Numbered from the stretch's first letter, positions 53,872 to 62,872 are shown. The stretch is DNA of 64,000 bases from G963556115 sp963677015 (GCA_963677015.1 OY781533.1:2790001-2854000); one strand, 5' to 3'. Made by a program: numbers and translations. The notes: generated from the sequence alone by a model not told the origin.

Positions 53872-54732
53872 ATGTTATCAACACTGAAAGAAGTACTAGG
53901 AGCGGCACGTGAAGGCAAGTACGCTGTCGGGGCGTTCAACATTGTTAGCGGTCTAAGCCTGTCACCACTTATCAAGGCTGCAGAGAAGAAGCGTTCACCA
54001 CTTATTCTCAATGTTGCCGAGGTTTCATTTGAGGACTGCAATGTCAACCAGGTTTCACCATCAGTTGTACAGGCAGCCAAGGATGCTACAGTACCTGTAG
54101 TAATCAATCTTGACCACGGTATCAGCGATAATGGTATTCAGACCGCACTCCGTAATGGTTTCAGCTCTATCATGTTTGACGGTTCCACACTGACTTATGA
54201 AGAGAACATCGCCAAGACCAAGTGGGTTGTAGACACCTGTCATCCTCTGGGAGTCTCAGTTGAGGCTGAAATCGGTCACGTAGGCGGCGGTGAAGCAGAA
54301 GCCGGCGAAGAGCAGGAAGTTGACACCAGCGCTTTCACCAAGATTGAAGAGGTCGAAGACTTTGTAGCCAAGACCGACGTTGACGCTCTGGCTGTTGCCA
54401 TCGGTAACGTACACGGCTTCTACAAAGGCGAGCCACAGCTTCAGTTCGAACTGCTCAAAGAGATCGCAGCTGTTTCAAAGGTTCCACTCGTACTGCACGG
54501 CGGTTCAGGCATCTCTGACGACGACTTCCGCAAGGCAGCGTCACTGGGTATCTGCAAGATCAACTTCTACACCGGTCTCAGCCGCGCGGTTCATGAGAAC
54601 CTCGTAAAGTACGTTAAGGAACTTGACGGCAAGTATGTTGACTTCACTTCATACTGCTGGAACATGATGGACTCAGTACAGGCAACAGCAGAAGACCGCA
54701 TGGAAGTATTCGGCAGCGCCGGCAAAGCGTAA
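53872..54732 (+). CDS. Class II (zinc) ketose-bisphosphate aldolase
   Basis: 286 aa. Cleaves a ketose phosphate (fructose-1,6-bisphosphate, tagatose-1,6-bisphosphate or similar) to DHAP and an aldehyde. Zinc and catalytic residues: NLDHG, EIGHVGGGE, HGFYKGEP and LHGGSGISDDDF. Closest in layout to the FbaA/GatY/KbaY group of ~285 aa. The insert AEAGEEQEVDTSAFT after the EIGHVGG loop is acidic. Strongly biased codons indicate high expression. GGAG lies 8 bases before the ATG. Flanked by two operator-like dyads and a bidirectional terminator. Confidence 0.94.
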   Translation: MLSTLKEVLGAAREGKYAVGAFNIVSGLSLSPLIKAAEKKRSPLILNVAEVSFEDCNVNQVSPSVVQAAKDATVPVVINLDHGISDNGIQTALRNGFSSIMFDGSTLTYEENIAKTKWVVDTCHPLGVSVEAEIGHVGGGEAEAGEEQEVDTSAFTKIEEVEDFVAKTDVDALAVAIGNVHGFYKGEPQLQFELLKEIAAVSKVPLVLHGGSGISDDDFRKAASLGICKINFYTGLSRAVHENLVKYVKELDGKYVDFTSYCWNMMDSVQATAEDRMEVFGSAGKA

Positions 54733-54784
54733 AAACTTGCACACAAACAATTGATGTCACACCAAAAAACAACAAAACACTATT

Positions 54785-54819
54785 AAGAGGGTACTGCCGC
54801 CGGCAGTACCCTCTTTTCA
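54785..54819 (+). terminator. Bidirectional terminator between aldolase and prophage
   Basis: Perfect 14-base arms AAGAGGGTACTGCC (54785-54798) and GGCAGTACCCTCTT (54802-54815) with a 3-base loop and T on both sides. It ends 53-83 bases after the aldolase stop and 6 bases from the phage terminase-like stop, so it isolates the two. Confidence 0.92.
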
Positions 54820-54820
54820 T

Positions 54821-55297
54821 TTACTCTGCTGCGGTTTCGGCAATGACAGGCAATACCGCCTCGGCCTGCGCCCGCTGCTCAACCCGCTCAATAAGCGCGG
54901 TAAGTTCTCCTGCCGAACCTTCCAGATGCAGATGCTGACTGGGCGGCGTCGGATAATGCCCGAGCATTTTGTTTATCTCCCGGGCAATATCGAGCGCCGC
55001 CTTGATATGCTCCCGCTGCTCCCGCGCTGTCAGCTCCTCCGCCCCGCCGCGCAGGCCCTCGAGCTGCCCCATCAGCCCAAAGAGCTTCTCCAGCATGAAT
55101 TCTTTGGTAAAATGTGTCTTTTCGATCATCTCCCCCCTCAACTTGCCAAGTTCCACAACCACTCCCTGTGACCGGCGCAGCCGCGAACAGTGTTTATTAC
55201 GATAACCGACAGCATTCGCCGCCTGCCAGTTTCCCAGCCCGAGTCCGATACAGAGTGCAAACCGCTTCTGAAGCTCCGTCGCCATTCTCAACCTCAT
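54821..55297 (-). CDS. Phage terminase small subunit-like protein
   Basis: 158 aa. Residues ~8-45 (FALCIGLGLGNWQAANAVGYRNKHCSRLRRSQGV) look like the helix-turn-helix DNA-binding domain of small terminases; ~60-120 is helical, for oligomerisation, with TAREQREHIKAALDIAREINKMLG; HYPTPPSQHLHLEGS follows, as in terminases. Two starts are possible: ATG at 55295-55297, or ATG at 55283-55285 with GAGG 6 bases upstream. Last gene of the late module, the place of T7 gp18. The large subunit is not adjacent. Confidence 0.75.
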   Translation of the reverse strand: MRLRMATELQKRFALCIGLGLGNWQAANAVGYRNKHCSRLRRSQGVVVELGKLRGEMIEKTHFTKEFMLEKLFGLMGQLEGLRGGAEELTAREQREHIKAALDIAREINKMLGHYPTPPSQHLHLEGSAGELTALIERVEQRAQAEAVLPVIAETAAE

Positions 55298-55404
55298 AAA
55301 TTACCTGAACCCTGCTCTCATATCAGATATCAAAAGAGAGCAGGATATAAATACAACACCATACACCACAATGAAAACCGCAGTACCATGAGCCCGTAGC
55401 CGCT

Positions 55405-55686
55405 TCAGCCGCCGTTTCTGACAACTAAGCCCAGCAGACTCACCAGCGCGCAGAGCAGCGCCGCCAGCGCCGCCCAGTTGTTGCGCAGACTCCGGCTGGA
55501 GTGATGCTCCTCGATATGCTCCTTATGCTGGTTATGCAGCTCGGCGATATCCTCGGAATGACGGGTCACATGCTCACAGAGCTGAGAGCAGGGTGTAGCA
55601 TGCAGATACGACTCCAGCCGGGCAAGAGTGACCTTGATCTCGGTGATATCGTCATTCAACCGCTCAAGCCGACCGGAATCAGTCAT
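55405..55686 (-). CDS. Small phage protein, coiled coil + C-terminal membrane span (XhlA-like)
   Basis: 93 aa. Residues ~1-65 form a coiled coil with a His/Glu-rich segment (HNQHKEHIEEHHSS); one membrane segment, ~70-88, is near the C-terminus. This resembles XhlA/haemolysin-like phage lysis accessory proteins, which act with a holin, or an inner-membrane spanin-like protein. Start at the ATG at 55684-55686 after a G-rich ribosome site, overlapping the end of the preceding gene by 8 bases. Confidence 0.7.
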   Translation of the reverse strand: MTDSGRLERLNDDITEIKVTLARLESYLHATPCSQLCEHVTRHSEDIAELHNQHKEHIEEHHSSRSLRNNWAALAALLCALVSLLGLVVRNGG

Positions 55687-56059
55687 CACCCGCCCCCTTC
55701 CGGCTCAGATCCCAGGGAGACCGCGCCAGATACGCCTTGACCCAGATAAGCATGAAGACAATACCGCAGACCAGCCCGATACCCAGCGGCAGAGCGAGTG
55801 AGTACGCCACAATACGCCACGGCTCTTTCTCAGCCCGTATCACCTTCTCCTTCTCCGCCGCCCGCGCGGCCATTAACTCAACCGGATCGACAACCGCGCC
55901 GGTGTAGGTTATCGAGCTGTCACTGGTATCACTTACCGTACTGGACTTCATCGCCAGCGCCCCGTTACCGGCGCAGCCGCAGAGTGCGACACAACAGATA
56001 AAGGCGATAGTCAGCAATACCGCCAGCAACACTTTGAATAAAAACCTGCCTATTCCCAT
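55679..56059 (-). CDS. Small phage membrane protein with two spans
   Basis: 126 aa. Hydrophobic N-terminal segment ~8-28 ending in Cys (ALCGCAG), possibly a lipobox; middle part ~35-80 polar, containing KEKVIRAEKEPW; a second membrane span ~84-110. Position between tail fibre and terminase matches lysis genes (holin, Rz/Rz1) of T7-like phages. I cannot say which. AGGAGG precedes the ATG. Confidence 0.7.
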   Translation of the reverse strand: MGIGRFLFKVLLAVLLTIAFICCVALCGCAGNGALAMKSSTVSDTSDSSITYTGAVVDPVELMAARAAEKEKVIRAEKEPWRIVAYSLALPLGIGLVCGIVFMLIWVKAYLARSPWDLSRKGAGDD

Positions 56060-56068
56060 AATTCCCTC

Positions 56069-56530
56069 CTAATTGCAGCAGATAGAGCAGGGAGTATAAT
56101 TCTCCAGCCCATCCGACTCCTTAATCTCCAAAATATCAGTACTGTTACTCAGCGCGGAACAGTCCGCCGAAGCATGGTAGCAGCTGCCGCTGGCGGTTAC
56201 ATATACCGTACTCCCCTTCCCGTACTTCTCCAGAATCTTCGCCTGCGCCAGAAGCAGCTCATGCTCAGCCCTGCCCGCCCGCTCCGCGTCCCCATTGAGC
56301 TCATGCCGCAATACATGCGACAACAGCGGATCAAGTCCGGCCAGCTCCGCCTCATATAACGCCTGAGTAACTTCCTCGGTAACAACCCAGCTGCCATCCT
56401 CCTGCGCGACAGCATTACAGTCCTCAGGCAATCCTTTCATCGCAATAAGATTTTGCTCTTGAATCACTGCACGAGATGGATCATGTATAACTCCAGATTC
56501 CCCAACTTTACCATATATACCTTTTGGCAT
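56069..56530 (-). CDS. Phage-encoded protein with C-terminal Cys/His (possible zinc) domain
   Basis: 153 aa. The N-terminal part is helical and acidic. The last ~45 residues carry C-Y-H-x3-D-C-S-A-L-S ... L-E-I-K-E-S-D-G-L-x-x-Y-T-P-C-S-I-C-C-N. That is the Y-H-x-x-x-C-x-x-L ... G-Y-x-P-C-x-x-C pattern seen at the C-terminus of many secreted or competence-type proteins, thought to bind metal through the two Cys groups and His. AAGGAG lies 9 bases before the ATG. Sits just after the tail fibre gene, so may be a fibre chaperone or a lysis/host-interaction factor. Role unknown. Confidence 0.7.
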   Translation of the reverse strand: MPKGIYGKVGESGVIHDPSRAVIQEQNLIAMKGLPEDCNAVAQEDGSWVVTEEVTQALYEAELAGLDPLLSHVLRHELNGDAERAGRAEHELLLAQAKILEKYGKGSTVYVTASGSCYHASADCSALSNSTDILEIKESDGLENYTPCSICCN

Positions 56531-56545
56531 CTTATTATCTCCTTA

Positions 56546-58993
56546 TTACCATTGACGAATAACCGTTGCTTTTGCCCGTTTTGGCTGGTTGGTCGCCAAC
56601 GAAAATTCACCACCTATCTGTGCACCTGGAGCTGTTAAATAGCTCGTACCACTCTGAACAGAGAGAACACCATCCGTCATATTTGCTTTGACGCCATAAC
56701 CTTCTGCAGAATATAACCATCCGGGATTGCCCCATTTATTCTCATGATAAATTCTCACCTGACTGCCGCAATCTCCCAGATAAGGTCTAGCAAGATAATA
56801 CTTCGAGTTAATCACAATATTATCGCCAGCATTCACCGGTAAGGTACAAACAGTCCCCTGCTGATAATTGACAACACTATCAACAGCACCGTCAGCAAAT
56901 ACCACTTCCCCTATATAAACCCTGCTAATAGGATTGTTATAAGGATCGTAATGCGACTGCTTGGCAGTATTATAAAAATCACCTGCATTAACCTTAAAAT
57001 TCAACGACACTTCTCCGATTATGCAATAAGTTCCGGTGTAACTCTGCCCCACAAACTTATAATACCTGCACGCCATTGTATTATCAGACAGCTCAAAGGT
57101 CATCGTTGTAGCAGCATTACCTGCAGCATCAATACTCTGCGAATCAAGTTCGGTAAAATCAGTCCCGTCATTAGAGCCGTAAAGAGTCCATGTTGACATA
57201 CATAACGCATACCCGCCACTACCATTCCAGATATACATATCATAGGACTTGAGAATTCTTGACTCTGGAATCTCCCGCATAAACCAGTGATCACCCGTAG
57301 ACACATCTGACTCCCAGGCGGTTCCCGTGGTTGTGTTGGCATTGCCATCCATAGCGTGATACGGCGCCCAGGTTGCATTATAATAGCTGTCCGCTGTAAC
57401 TGCGTTACCGTCGGGCGAGGTTGCGGAGGTCATCACCTCCGAGCTTTCGGTGAGCATACTTTCATCATATATCCACTGAATATCAGAGAACCCGCAAGAA
57501 ACATAACCATAAGTCTGAAGAACACGAATCTGTAGATATACAGTTTTTACAGTGTCGAATTCAAATTCCAAATATTCTCCAGAACTCCATTCATTACAGC
57601 CCTCTACAGTCTTTAAAATTGTGATATTTTCGTCTGCATCTACGGCTTCTAGGTTGAATTTATACGCTTTACCGTAGATTGTTCCGCCCTCCGAGTATGG
57701 ACAAAGACGTACTTTATTAACCGTTAACTCTTCAAGATCGGTTCGAAATATCCTAATATATTCGTCACCGTCATAAATACTATCTGCGTTAAACACAAAA
57801 TTATTTGCCGATAACCAACCGTCATACTGAATAGCTACTACTCGGTTGAACGCCTCATAATAATTATAGTACGTTGTTGATGCAACCGAACTGCCCACTG
57901 CAGTAAAGTCATTACTCACAGCAGCGGTCATAACCGGAGTGACGATACTGATATCATAGGACGGACTTAATCCCACCTGCGGCGCTGCAGACGTAAGTCC
58001 TATGCTAACAGTACCACCCGTACCAATGTCAGCATAAACATAGCCGGTAGTTTCCGAGCCGGTGGTATAATCAGAAACATCAACAGCAATATCAGACGCC
58101 GTAGTTTCAGAAATAACCAATTGCCCATTAACGCCGGCAGCTACCTGCAAACCCGCAGCAACTGTAACTTCAGTGGTACCACTGGGGTAGAGATGCGAGG
58201 CAATAGCGTCACAGTCTTTCAAGATCCAGCCGTCCGGCAATTCACCGGTAGCTCCGGCAACAATAGTCTGAGGTTTAACCGCAACCGGTGTATCCTCAAG
58301 TGCAGTCACACGCGAATCAATAGCGCTTACCATACTTCCCACCGAACTCGCTTGCGCAGTATAATCAGCGATATCCTCTTCGATAGCGGGCATACCGAGC
58401 AAACTTCTATACGCCGCGACATCAATATTGCCCCCGGAGGTATACGCAACATCAGACAGCTCTACCTCTCCGTCGGTATTGATACCGAGTTTCGCCAGAA
58501 ATGCCAGACGATCGGTTATACCATTACCATCACCATCTACCTTATCCGCAATCGCAGCAACAGCTTCATTAACGCTCCCAACAGCGGCATTCACGGTTTC
58601 AACAGCTTCATTTGCTATTACCACAGCACTCTCATTTACCGCCTCCTGCAGGAGCATGGTTGTCTTATCCAGAGCATTCTCAATCGTCTGCTGATAGCTC
58701 GGATAATCTATCGGCTGCTCCAGCGGCGTGACTCTGTAGATACGCAACCGCTCAGACGGACAGAGCGGCGGAAGCTCCGAAGCGAGTGGATAGGTCACCA
58801 TGCCCCCGGCGTTATCCAGACCGCCGCTGACCGCATAATCGGTATTCTGCAGCAGCGTAGTCACCGAACCGTCAGCTCCCAGCAGCTCGACAACAAGATG
58901 CTCCAGACTGAAACAGCGAAACGGGAAATTAAAGATACGCCCACTGGAGTTCCCGTAATACTCCTGTATTTCATAGTTATCATTTACCGGCAT
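56546..58993 (-). CDS. Phage tail fibre with discoidin-like domains
   Basis: 815 aa. Residues ~1-130 are the T7-type tail-fibre attachment domain (FNFPFRCFSLEHLVVELL, LLQNTDYAVSGGLDNAGGMVTYPL, PIDYPSYQQTIENALDKTTMLLQE). A helical stalk rich in Ala, Asn and Val follows (~130-215). Two jelly-roll domains resembling F5/8 type C come next: ~365-520 (YYNYYEAFNRVVAIQYDGWLS) and ~525-680 (YYNATWAPYHAMDGNANTTTGTAWES, with CRYYKFVGQSYTG). They probably bind cell-surface glycan. The C-terminal ~110 residues are beta-rich. The upstream ribosome site is AAGGAG. Confidence 0.88.
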   Translation of the reverse strand: MPVNDNYEIQEYYGNSSGRIFNFPFRCFSLEHLVVELLGADGSVTTLLQNTDYAVSGGLDNAGGMVTYPLASELPPLCPSERLRIYRVTPLEQPIDYPSYQQTIENALDKTTMLLQEAVNESAVVIANEAVETVNAAVGSVNEAVAAIADKVDGDGNGITDRLAFLAKLGINTDGEVELSDVAYTSGGNIDVAAYRSLLGMPAIEEDIADYTAQASSVGSMVSAIDSRVTALEDTPVAVKPQTIVAGATGELPDGWILKDCDAIASHLYPSGTTEVTVAAGLQVAAGVNGQLVISETTASDIAVDVSDYTTGSETTGYVYADIGTGGTVSIGLTSAAPQVGLSPSYDISIVTPVMTAAVSNDFTAVGSSVASTTYYNYYEAFNRVVAIQYDGWLSANNFVFNADSIYDGDEYIRIFRTDLEELTVNKVRLCPYSEGGTIYGKAYKFNLEAVDADENITILKTVEGCNEWSSGEYLEFEFDTVKTVYLQIRVLQTYGYVSCGFSDIQWIYDESMLTESSEVMTSATSPDGNAVTADSYYNATWAPYHAMDGNANTTTGTAWESDVSTGDHWFMREIPESRILKSYDMYIWNGSGGYALCMSTWTLYGSNDGTDFTELDSQSIDAAGNAATTMTFELSDNTMACRYYKFVGQSYTGTYCIIGEVSLNFKVNAGDFYNTAKQSHYDPYNNPISRVYIGEVVFADGAVDSVVNYQQGTVCTLPVNAGDNIVINSKYYLARPYLGDCGSQVRIYHENKWGNPGWLYSAEGYGVKANMTDGVLSVQSGTSYLTAPGAQIGGEFSLATNQPKRAKATVIRQW

Positions 58994-59025
58994 TCTGCCT
59001 CTCCTTCACACATTCAATAAATTTA

Positions 59026-59553
59026 TCAGGCTACAGCTATACCCGATTTTGAGCTTTTCCACGAGTTATACAGATTACCACCGGCGCTGAGCAGCGATGT
59101 TCCAGCATTGGAGAGCGCTTTGAGACTGCCGACACTCTGACTCAAACTGTTATTGGCACTGGCCAGCTGCAGCTCCGCCTGATAATTATAATTCGCTACA
59201 TCGCGGTTAGTCTTATTGATAATACTATCTTTTTCCATGATATGCTCGGTCTCAGCACTGGTAAGCGCAGCGCCCGGCGAACCATTCATGGTTACATTCG
59301 CCGCTCCCATCCTGGTCTTGATACTGGCCAGCACCTTATTACGCCTGTTTTCTTCATCATCCAGCTGCTTTTCACCATCCTCTTTAGCATACTCGGCCTG
59401 ATTGAGCAGCTGCTGCGCCTTACTGCGGGCTACCGCCGCATTATACTCCTGCTGCGCCCGGGCACTCTGCGCCTGCGCCGCGCTGTCAGCCAGACCGGTA
59501 ACACCGCCGATAACCGCCGTCATCGCGGTAATCGCCCCTGCCAACTCACACAT
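59026..59553 (-). CDS. Phage internal virion/ejection protein (T7 gp14-like)
   Basis: 175 aa. The start is the ATG at 59551-59553 after GGGAGG; the 62 codons further upstream overlap the GNAT-like gene out of frame. N-terminal hydrophobic Ala/Gly-rich segment (~3-25), then a long helical part with Q, A and E (AQSARAQQEYNAAVARSKAQQLLNQAEYA) and DDEENRRNKVLASIKTRMGAANVTMNGSPG. That resembles gp14-type internal core proteins ejected into the host envelope at infection. Overlaps the preceding gene by 8 bases. Confidence 0.75.
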   Translation of the reverse strand: MCELAGAITAMTAVIGGVTGLADSAAQAQSARAQQEYNAAVARSKAQQLLNQAEYAKEDGEKQLDDEENRRNKVLASIKTRMGAANVTMNGSPGAALTSAETEHIMEKDSIINKTNRDVANYNYQAELQLASANNSLSQSVGSLKALSNAGTSLLSAGGNLYNSWKSSKSGIAVA

Positions 59554-60037
59554 TATCCACCTCCCTGTATTCTGCGCTTTTAATGTAGAACCTGCTGAAG
59601 AGCTCTCCCCGCACCCCGAGAGGTTCAGGAGCCTCCAGCGTAAACCCGAGCCAGCGCAGCCAGCGCACGCAGCGGACATACTGGCTGTCAACGTAATTAC
59701 CAAGAGAGCGGTACCGCCGGAGCAGTTTGCGCAGCTCACTGCGGGTACGGCGCGCTATCGCCACCGGCGCTCTCTCCATCACCGGCGTGGAGAGCAGCCA
59801 GATACTGGCATTTTCTGCAAGCAGCGACTCCTGCGCCACACCCCAGACACAGGCAATCTCCGAGTTTACCAGCCCGACATACACCTCATCCGAATGCCGG
59901 TAGGAATAGACCAGCACCGCATACGGATCCCTGCCGCTGCGCCGACTGATCTCCAGTACATCCTCCGCCCGCAGCTTACCCCGCAGCGACCGGATATCCC
60001 GCCCCCGGCAGCGGCGGATTTCGATATCAACCTTCAT
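59546..60037 (-). CDS. Phage GNAT-fold protein (T7 gp13-like)
   Basis: 163 aa. Overall pattern is that of the podoviral gp13/GNAT group: VEIR-like start (IEIRRCRGRDIRSLR), AYVGLVN-type strands (YVGLVNSEIACVWGVA), WLLSTPVMERAP and, near the end, YVDSQYVRCVRWLRWLGFTLEAPEPLG, where acetyltransferases have the terminal helix and strand. In T7 gp13 is needed for virion morphogenesis and has no proven acetyltransferase activity. GGGAG lies 7 bases before the ATG. Confidence 0.78.
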   Translation of the reverse strand: MKVDIEIRRCRGRDIRSLRGKLRAEDVLEISRRSGRDPYAVLVYSYRHSDEVYVGLVNSEIACVWGVAQESLLAENASIWLLSTPVMERAPVAIARRTRSELRKLLRRYRSLGNYVDSQYVRCVRWLRWLGFTLEAPEPLGVRGELFSRFYIKSAEYREVDNV

Positions 60038-60052
60038 ATTATTCTCCCTCAG

Positions 60053-62128
60053 TTAAAGATCACCGACATTCACCCTGATGCCGATAGCACAGAGCGTGAC
60101 CGGCAGCGGCAGATCACAACGCAGATGAACCCGGTTACGCCCGACCTCGGAATCCGCAAGCTTCGCCTCATTGGAGAGCGTATAGTAAAACTTACCGCTG
60201 CATAAAGTATACGGTGCGGAGAGATCATGCTGGAGCGAGACCCCGATATCCTTCCACTTGGTCATATCCGTACCGCCGGTAGCACTTACCCGCACCCGGC
60301 AGGTATCCTGAAAATAAAAGGTAGCGCCGACGATACCGTTGATCACACTCATCGAATTACGGTTGTCAAAGCTGAGCGCCACCTCCATGCTCGCCACCTC
60401 CGAACTGTACGGCAGCCCGGCCACCGCCTCGGTCACCGGATACGGCAGGGTGACACTCCCGCCGGCCACCTCCAGCCCGTCGATCACCGAGCCCTGGCTG
60501 AAGACGGTCAGCGTCTCTCCCTCCAGATGCTCCAGTCCGGAGAGCACCGTCGCTTCAGCTCCGCTGTACTCTACCGCCGAGTCGAGAAACCAGGACTTAT
60601 TTATATCCCCGCCAAGCTCCCGGCTGCGCATCCGCTCCACATAATACTTACCGCCACGCTCCACGGTGAGATAGAGATCATCCTCTCCGTCATTATTCCG
60701 GATCACCGCGGCATCGACAAAGTTACCGGAGGTTGTCACATGACGGTGCCACGCCCAGACCTCCTGCTCCTTGATATAGGTCAGACCGAGCAGCACCCCG
60801 TCATCCCGCACCGCCCAGAAGATATAGTTCGGATCCCGCTGCCAGCAGACCGCTTTTATCTTTACCCCGGTAAAGAGCTGCTCGGCGAGTACCGAGAGAT
60901 CATTGCCGTTATACTGATCAGACTCCAGAGAGTAGAACATATCCCGGATAATATTCTTCCCCTCCTGCACAAAGAGCACGGTCGCACCCGCCACCAGCGA
61001 CGGCAGAGAAGCACAGCCGTAGCTGGTCTGCTGCCGGACATTCACCGACAGCGGGGTAATAGCCGAAGAATCATCCTCTCCGGTCACCAGATACTCACCG
61101 CCGCCGCTGCCGACGAGCAGCACTCCGTTGAAGGAGCGGAGCCAGTGAATACGGTCCACCTGCCCTCCCGCAATCTCAAACTCATACGAATCATCCTCCT
61201 GCAGCGGATTGCGGATAGAGAAATCATCGAAGCTGCCGCTGCGCGAACCGAACATGGTACGCGGCTTATTGTCACTGCCGGCAAGGATCAGACGCCCCTG
61301 ATGCAGACAGGCGCAGGTCGGATATTCGCCCTCTTCAGGACAGGGATTACGTCCTATCGGCGGTGTCGCATCCATATCCGGATTGGTACCGCCTTCATTG
61401 GGATCTACCCAGCTCGAACCGACGGTACTATCGACCCAGCCGAAGACCCCGTTCTTCTCCCGGTAGATATTATACTTGACGCAGTCATACTCCTCCGGCA
61501 GCACCCCGAACGCCAATGTATCGCCGATCCGGGCTCCGTCTTCAGCCTCAAGTATCTCTCCTTCATTGTCATTCTCATCAACAAGCGTTATTCCATAGTT
61601 ATAATAGGTGGTATCCGAAGTTGCAGTACTCACAACACTGATACTCTCCGGAGTCGGCACGGTATTGGCAAAGAAAATATAGGAGAACTCCCAGTCGGTA
61701 TGCGAGCTCCGGCTTATCTTGCCCGGCCGGTATGACGGATGGGTAAGATAGAGTACATCCGCCGACTGGATATACTGTATCTCCTGCAGATCCTCCTCTG
61801 CATACGGCACTGCAAACTCAACCTCCGTCCCGTCCTCAGCCGTTACCAGACCGCTGCCGGTAAGCACCCGCGCTTTTTCAGCGGTTAAGGCGATAATATA
61901 GGACTGCTCGGAATTAAACTGAAAACTTATCAGCCGCACCTTATCCGTACCGGCAGAGAAGATAAACTCGGTACCGGCCCGGTTTGACACCCCGCCATAC
62001 GGATGCGGCACAAAATTCAGCAATTCCGAACACGCCGCCGAATAACGTGAAAGATCCGCACGGGCATCGAGCTTCTCAGACCAGATACCGGCATTGAACG
62101 AGATCTTGTTCAGATCAAATACTGGCAT
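60053..62128 (-). CDS. Phage tail nozzle protein (tail tubular protein B/gp12-like)
   Basis: 691 aa. Start NFNAGIWSEKLDARADLSRYSAACSELLNFVPHPYGGVSNRAGTEFI matches the family that begins with F-x-x-G-x-x-S-x-x-x-x-R-x-D-L-x-x-Y-x-x-G-C-x-x-x-x-N-F. The PYGGVSNRAGTEF motif is typical. Later blocks (HQGRLILAGSDNKPRTMFGSRSGSFDDFS, SFNGVLLVGSGGGEYLV) are the beta-propeller repeats of the nozzle. Length is usual (650-800). Close packing with neighbours: 15 bases to the GNAT-like gene. Forms the distal tube of a short tail. Confidence 0.88.
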   Translation of the reverse strand: MPVFDLNKISFNAGIWSEKLDARADLSRYSAACSELLNFVPHPYGGVSNRAGTEFIFSAGTDKVRLISFQFNSEQSYIIALTAEKARVLTGSGLVTAEDGTEVEFAVPYAEEDLQEIQYIQSADVLYLTHPSYRPGKISRSSHTDWEFSYIFFANTVPTPESISVVSTATSDTTYYNYGITLVDENDNEGEILEAEDGARIGDTLAFGVLPEEYDCVKYNIYREKNGVFGWVDSTVGSSWVDPNEGGTNPDMDATPPIGRNPCPEEGEYPTCACLHQGRLILAGSDNKPRTMFGSRSGSFDDFSIRNPLQEDDSYEFEIAGGQVDRIHWLRSFNGVLLVGSGGGEYLVTGEDDSSAITPLSVNVRQQTSYGCASLPSLVAGATVLFVQEGKNIIRDMFYSLESDQYNGNDLSVLAEQLFTGVKIKAVCWQRDPNYIFWAVRDDGVLLGLTYIKEQEVWAWHRHVTTSGNFVDAAVIRNNDGEDDLYLTVERGGKYYVERMRSRELGGDINKSWFLDSAVEYSGAEATVLSGLEHLEGETLTVFSQGSVIDGLEVAGGSVTLPYPVTEAVAGLPYSSEVASMEVALSFDNRNSMSVINGIVGATFYFQDTCRVRVSATGGTDMTKWKDIGVSLQHDLSAPYTLCSGKFYYTLSNEAKLADSEVGRNRVHLRCDLPLPVTLCAIGIRVNVGDL

Positions 62129-62162
62129 ACTCTCTCCCTTTCTTTAAAAAACATAACATGCC

Positions 62163-62762
62163 CTAACCCCGCGCCTGCAGAAAATCATTGTAGAAGACCT
62201 GCTCCTCATAATTCTCATTACCGGCTATCGCCTGCGCCTGATCCCGCGCCTGCATATACGCCGACAGCATATTCTTACTCTTGGTAGTATCACCGGTCAG
62301 CTTACCGGCAATCTTTGAAGCCAGACAGAGCACAAACATCTCGACAAACCAGCCGTCATAGAGATTGGGATCATCAATATACACGATATAGCTGAGTATC
62401 GCCTCCGGCTCATCGGTCAGTATCACCTTGCCGTTTCGGGCAAGATTTATCTGCACGTCATACTCGATCTTCCGCGACTTCTTCCGGTCATCGGTATGAA
62501 TCCTAAGCGGGCGCAGACAGTCATGAGGATACTGATAAGCATAGTCATAACTCGGATACTCCCCGCTCTCGGCGGCGAGTGACAGCGCCACCTCGGTCTT
62601 GGCAAAGCCCCAGGGATGATCACGCAGCGCCGTACGCAGCGCCGCATCATAAAACATCTTGCACGCCACCGCACTGATATCACCGGTATCATCAAGATCA
62701 GAGATCCCAGACACCCCGAGATGAAACAGCGCCTGATTACAGATATCAATCGGACAGACCAT
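62163..62762 (-). CDS. Phage tail adaptor protein (tail tubular protein A/gp11-like)
   Basis: 199 aa. Begins MVCPIDICNQALFHLGVSGISDLDDTGDISAVACKMFYDAALRTALRDHPWGFAKTEVAL, the classic start of tail adaptor proteins (I-C-N-x-A-L-x-x-L-G, then D-x-x-R-x-x-L-x-x-H-P-W-x-F-A). Start chosen at 62760-62762, with AAGGAGGG just upstream; the longer frame of 24 more codons lacks a site. Joins the portal to the tail nozzle. Confidence 0.88.
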   Translation of the reverse strand: MVCPIDICNQALFHLGVSGISDLDDTGDISAVACKMFYDAALRTALRDHPWGFAKTEVALSLAAESGEYPSYDYAYQYPHDCLRPLRIHTDDRKKSRKIEYDVQINLARNGKVILTDEPEAILSYIVYIDDPNLYDGWFVEMFVLCLASKIAGKLTGDTTKSKNMLSAYMQARDQAQAIAGNENYEEQVFYNDFLQARG

Positions 62763-62872
62763 ATTCCCTCCTTTCTTCCCTAAAACTGCGGAACCGCCCG
62801 CATAACCGGTTATAACCACACCGCCCCTTCCCACTCACACCGGCGGTTCCGCACCATAAAATATTTTACAGC

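Noticed and set aside
60227..61735. 502-codon plus-strand frame opposite the tail nozzle gene
   Set aside because: No ribosome site; the reverse strand gene matches the podoviral nozzle family and lies in a tight phage operon.
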